A stretch of DNA of 64,000 bases, taken from positions 62,001-126,000 of the forward strand of contig NW_026615334.1 of assembly GCF_000801105.2 (NCBI RefSeq), written 5' to 3'. The stretch is from Raphanus sativus. Taxonomy: Eukaryota; Streptophyta; Magnoliopsida; Brassicales; Brassicaceae. A model generated the notes under the pieces. The model did not search any database and was not told the DNA's origin. It worked only from the letters and a program-made list of their open reading frames with translations. The translations under genes were made by a program, and so were the position numbers. This document shows positions 59,401 to 64,000 of the stretch, one piece after another; within the stretch, counting starts at the first letter, position 1, and each line of letters opens with the position of its first letter.

Positions 59401-62400
59401 CGTTTACGTGGTACCCATTCTCTCATACTTGCTTTCCAAACAAATTTTGTTGGAAATTCGGCATATGTCAAATCTCTTGCCTCTGGATATTTTTGATTTG
59501 CTATGAACCACGCCAGAAACATGGATTGGTTGACAGATTTTTTCTTGAGGATACTCTCAATAGGTTCATCTTCATCAAAAAACACCAGCTCCTGATCAGG
59601 GAGATGAAATCCAAGTTTCTCTACAGAAGTAGTACGAAAATGTGTAGGAAAAGCAAGAACCCGCCACGATGACTCGCATGCAGTTATATATCTAATATAG
59701 AAATACGATAAACATAAATTAGAAACAACAATCGTAGACCTTAAAATGTAAAAGAAAGTAGTATTTAATTTTTAATAATGTAATAATTTAATTGTAAAAA
59801 CAATGTTTTATTACTATTCTATACGATAGTATATATATTTGTCTAAGGATATACTTTAATAGATTATGCAGTTATTTTCGGTTCATGCACACATAGAAAC
59901 TAAGTAACAAAATTAAATATAATAACTGCAGTCGTAATATGTTTTGATTTCGTCGATGACGCCATCTTCATCTTCTTTATCCATTGCAGCTGAAGCATAA
60001 TCAGGTCCCTTATGGATATATTTGAAAAGATACTTAACAGCACGCGTTTGGATGCACCACTCGACATTCATATGCGCGTGATATCTAAGCATGAGGTTTC
60101 TATTGTAAGGTACAACATATCCATTGTCTAATCTGATTCCATTTTTCTCAATGAACCTACCATCAATACGACGCATGTAAGCTGGAAATCCATTTGCGTC
60201 AATCGATGTCCTGATGTTCAGTCGTTTCGGAAACATCTTAGAGCATTTACCGTTAACCATACATACATTATCCTTCTTTGCTGGACCGCAAGGACCATGC
60301 ATCATACAATCCCCAACGATTGCATACAGGTCTGGATCTACCGTCTTGTCAGGTATCTCAGCCGATATAATAGTGTCTATATGATCAGCTGTTGGAAATT
60401 TGGCTCCATTTTGCATGAAGACGAGAATATGAGCGTGTGGCATTCCTCTTTTCTGAAACTCAATCGTGTACATTACTGACAAAACAGAAAAGAAAACAAG
60501 AACAGACATTTTAACTGATGAAAATACTATCTAAAGTAGTTCCTTGAAAAACAAATAAAAAAAAACCGGCATTAATGTTACAAATTTGTTAGGAGATTTA
60601 CCTGCAGAAACTGGGCCAAATAAGGAGCCGTCCTTGTTTGTCAAAAACTCAATAAGATTATCGAGTTTCATCTTGAAAACTCTACACAAAATTTCAGGTC
60701 TGTCTTCGGCGGTAAGGTTATATTTTTTCAGATACCTTGTAACTTCAGGCCATTTTGGATTGCACGTAAAAGTGATGAAAAGATCTGGAAATCCATAGTA
60801 CTTGCACAAAGCCATGGCATCGTAGTAATGCTGCTTCATATAACGTTTTCCTCCGGTGAAAGTTGCTGGAATGAAAATTCGGCTCCCTTGCTCAGCCATC
60901 TTAGCTCCGCCTTTTGCAGCTACCTTCTGGATTGCATCATAACTAACTGACCGGAGTTTTTTCTGATTCAGCCATAAGTAACGCAGTCTACTCGATTCTA
61001 TCATTGTGTAGGCGTCCACAAGGAACTGATGAAACAATCTTCCGGATCTCGTAATCGTGGGTGCTTCCCCCTTCCTCTCTAAAATGCGAAATGCAAAGTA
61101 TTCACGCATAGTTACATTTTTGCGTTTTCTCCCAGCCGTGTCTTCAAAACCAATTGGAATATTTAATCGAAAACCATCCTCTCCATATGGAAACAATAGT
61201 GGATACTGCAGAGGCAAATACGCCGGATGTAATTCACTTATCCTTTGCAACTTTCCACTTGTACTCTCTAGAACAATATCTCGGGGCTCCATATTTAAAA
61301 CAAAATCTCCAGGTATCAAAGCAGCAACTTCATTTGCAGTGGGCAGATTATGGGTCCGTCCATCAGATTGCCGACTTTCAATCAACCTCATCCTATAACC
61401 TGTTGATCCTTCCACGTCGAACCTATCTCTTGCAGATCTAAAAGCCTTAACATGAGGATTATACTGATCTAACATATTCTGCAGAAGAAGAACAAGTGGT
61501 TCTCTTAGTTTCTTAGCGCTAGCTCCGTCCGACCTGTCCAGTATATTAAGAATCAAAAATAAGTTCAAAAATTGTAGACAAACTTGCAAATTCCTAAAAT
61601 ATAGTCATAATAAGTTCAGAAAGTCTACAAAATTACCCGGCATAAGCGTCAAGTCTATTTTTTATCTCATTTAAAGTATCAATGATATACAGCTGGGAGA
61701 ATTTTGGAGCTTGTCCAGGCTCGGGAACTATATCACCAATACGATGATAGTTCTCACCGGACATTCGAAAAACAAATGGTCCACGACCATTGTTAATAGA
61801 ATGATCTATCTTCCCCCCAAGTGATGTGAAAGAGAACATCATATTGTAAGCTCGGATAAACTCTCGATAATGTTTACTTAATTCGTCTCCTTTGCATAAC
61901 AAATACATTAACTCCATTGGAGGATTCGCGAGGCGAGGAAGCACAACTTTTCCATGTTTACAACACATTGAGAAGACAGGTTTCTTGCTACGACGGCGTT
62001 TTCCAATTCTTTCACCATACCACATGTATGCTTGACAAAACCTACAATTCCAAACTGGATCCCCTTCGTCGTAATAACCTATATAAAAAATGCTCTCATT
62101 AGGATAAAAAATAACTAATAAATTGTTATTTATTATCAAGAGATTGTACAATTTTGAAGTCATCACCGTTTTTTTGTAACCCTATAGTAATAGATGAAGT
62201 AACGGTATGATTTTCTTGTTGTGGGATATGTTGTGGTGATGGGTTTATCAAAGACTCTCCACCAGGATAGCCACTGTAAGTCTGATTGTCGTCATATTCA
62301 TCTTCATTTTCAGACTCACTCTCCATTTCATATCGATTATTATAAGCTGCGTGAAAAAGTAAATCACAACATATAAAATCGAATATCATCAATGAATATA

Positions 62401-64000
62401 AATAAATGTCTAAGTATATAGATGGAAAAGACTTTATACCTTCAGGATGGTCATGTACGATGAACCTTGGTGGACGAATGAATTCATTTGTTTTGTTTTG
62501 GTTTGGACACTGAGTAGCTGGAAAAGATTGATTTAAACATATAAACGAATGTAAGTATGTTAGAATTTCCTGATATTGGTAAACATCTACAACATTTAAA
62601 TTGCTGGAGAATCATCATATTATTAGGATTAAAACAGAGTCAGTAATACCTTCAGGATTTGAATCTGTTTCAAACAATGGTGGAAGACCAGAACTCGATG
62701 GTCCTGTAATGTTCGAACCTGGCCTTGCTGTTTTTGGAAAAGTATAAGTTTAGTCGCACTTTAGATATAGTACCATACAATATATATGACTTCATTATTA
62801 TATAAAACCCGTTGTTACCTTTCTTTTGTTTAGTTTTTGAATTCACCGATGGAGGTGATCCAATTATCTTACGTTTCCTGAAGCAAATGTTGGTACTCCC
62901 GATAATAGATTTTTGATTACGAATTGAAGCTAAAAGGTAACATTTTTTATTATAAGAAACTTTCTCTCAATCAGAGTACATTATTACTATTGTCTTTACT
63001 ATTAATTTAAAATAATACTACTTCAAAAATAACTTATGTTATCGGCCGTGATTAGTTACCGGTTTCTATACTCGATGGGTCCATGTTGGTTACAGAGCCA
63101 CTGCCATTTGAGAGATTTAGTGAAGTTTGGGTTGAAGTACAGGAACCTGCAGACGTAAGTACAATAACCTTTGAAAATAAGAAATGCAATATCGAGAAAT
63201 GTTTGCATAAGTAGCACTGGAAAAGAAAGTATTACCGATATTTGGTACAACTGATGGCTTTGTTGGCTTGAAAATCCATGTCACTGTTTAATTTAACGTA
63301 GATCATGGTCAGAAATGTTTTGTTCTTTGGCAGATTAACAAAAATCAACGTCCGCAAAATCAAATCGAGAAGAGAGTAACCTCTATTTGTGGTAGTAAGG
63401 CCTATTGTTCTTTTGTTATTCAGTATTTCCTTTCTCGCTTTTCTAGCTTGCTGTGTTAATCCAGGTTTAGGCTCCGATGGCTGTGGATTAATGGGTCGAA
63501 ACACTTGATTTGTAACATTATGAAAGGGGGTTCTAAAAGGATTGATTGTTGTTTCTGGTGAAACGTTTGTGATGGATGACTTTTGTGTTACATTCCTCCT
63601 TGGAGTATTCTCTTTGTCATTGATACCTATGTTATCAAAGTGTGGCAGCAAAAACAATCATTATTAAAAGTGTGTCACTTAAAAATGTCGACCAAATTCT
63701 TATGAAATATATTTGTTTTAGAGAATTTTATTTTCTTTGTATAAATTTTCAATACGAATCGGTTACATATACTCAGTTATATATACACGGTTGTACGAAA
63801 TTATAATATATTCATAAAGATTTATATTTATTTTAAGGAAAACATACCAATTTTTTTAATCTTCGGTGGTTTCTTCCCACTGTCTGTTCCCAGTGGATTA
63901 CTTCTCTTCATACGTCAGACTTTTTAGATATTGCTAGTGTCTTTTGTAAGAACAGGACTCTAGCTATAGAATTTTCCGAATGCAGTTAGAAAAAAGGTTT
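56442..64000 (-). mobile_element. Helitron B, autonomous-type (5' end outside the window)
   Basis: The 3' end on the minus strand has a perfect hairpin (GCCCGCAC, loop AGG, GTGCGGGC), then CGGTCACCTAG at 56442, followed by T. It carries a full Rep/helicase gene. The 5' TC end lies beyond 64000. It appears to sit inside Helitron A. Confidence 0.85.
57224..63911 (-). CDS. Helitron transposase: Rep (HUH) nuclease fused to a Pif1-type helicase
   Basis: Drives rolling-circle transposition. I infer 14 exons: 63911-63848, 63626-63381, 63283-63236, 63146-63060, 62929-62819, 62727-62650, 62517-62440, 62346-62167, 62078-61637, 61533-60602, 60475-59927, 59691-59036, 58959-57886 and 57804-57224. Nearly all have GT-AG introns that start with phase 1. 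The total is 5126 nt, about 1708 aa. Exon 9 holds a Cys/His cluster (CRFC...CCKH) and exon 10 the Helitron N-like domain. Exon 11 holds the Rep signature PHAHI (about 60427-60440) and YLFKYIHK (about 60009-60032). Exon 13 holds the Walker A motif GYGGTGKT (about 58649-58672) and IVWDEAP. Exon 14 has the helicase end with INKSQGQT. The exon 11/12 junction is one nucleotide out of phase: the donor reads TGCAG|TT instead of TGCAG|GT. So the gene is almost but not clearly intact. Confidence 0.85.

Noticed and set aside
1..64000. tRNA, rRNA or miRNA genes
   Set aside because: No cloverleaf or rRNA core was recognised; tRNA similarity is limited to primer-binding sites. A dedicated scan could not be run.

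Overview
The window is nuclear DNA of a Brassicaceae plant, most likely the Brassica/Raphanus lineage. The signs are Athila-type retrotransposons with the 'SID' peptide repeats known from Brassica genomes, Brassicaceae-type Helitrons, an ILR1-like amidohydrolase closest to ILL3, a defensin-like peptide gene and a PPR gene. Most of the 64 kb is transposable-element DNA. The only host genes that look usable are the ILL3-like gene and three defensin-like (DEFL) copies.

Layout. 1-1250: old retrotransposon fragments. 1251-13175: a complete, young Athila-type Ty3/gypsy element with 1152-bp LTRs differing at about 3 positions, TSD GTATA, an uninterrupted 1922-aa gag-pol and a second ORF in the env position. 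13176-27022: a decayed Athila-related complex made of a headless internal piece carrying a 5'-truncated LINE, then a non-autonomous LTR element (17456-27022) with gag, protease and SID-repeat regions but no RT or integrase. That element cuts a CACTA transposon (27023-28534). 28586-30376: two Mutator-like MITEs. 30377-33410: an old copy of the PPR locus opened by two complete non-autonomous Helitrons. 33557-35049: the ILL3-like gene on the minus strand. 35282-42265: AT-rich Helitron, LINE and fold-back debris. 42266-43256: an LTR of another family. 43257-55619: about 3.3 copies of a 3.74-kb tandem unit, each with a DEFL gene (minus), a PPR pseudogene (plus) and a fold-back MITE. 55620-64000: two nested Helitrons; the inner one carries a 14-exon Rep/Pif1-helicase gene that is almost intact.

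How the parts relate. The Athila element can code for all its own replication proteins. The SID element lacks RT and integrase but keeps LTRs, PBS and PPT, so it would need proteins in trans. The Helitron gene could mobilise the short Helitrons seen at 30501, 32372 and elsewhere. The DEFL/PPR array grew by unequal exchange. Its DEFL copies differ only at amino-acid-changing sites, while every PPR copy is broken.

The least explained signals are a 24-bp period of an RTCGATCRA core running through coding and non-coding parts of the SID elements, a covarying hairpin placed before a second internal polypurine tract, a fold-back element whose arms are built from smaller palindromes, and a 34-bp repeat of palindromes in an unrelated LTR family.
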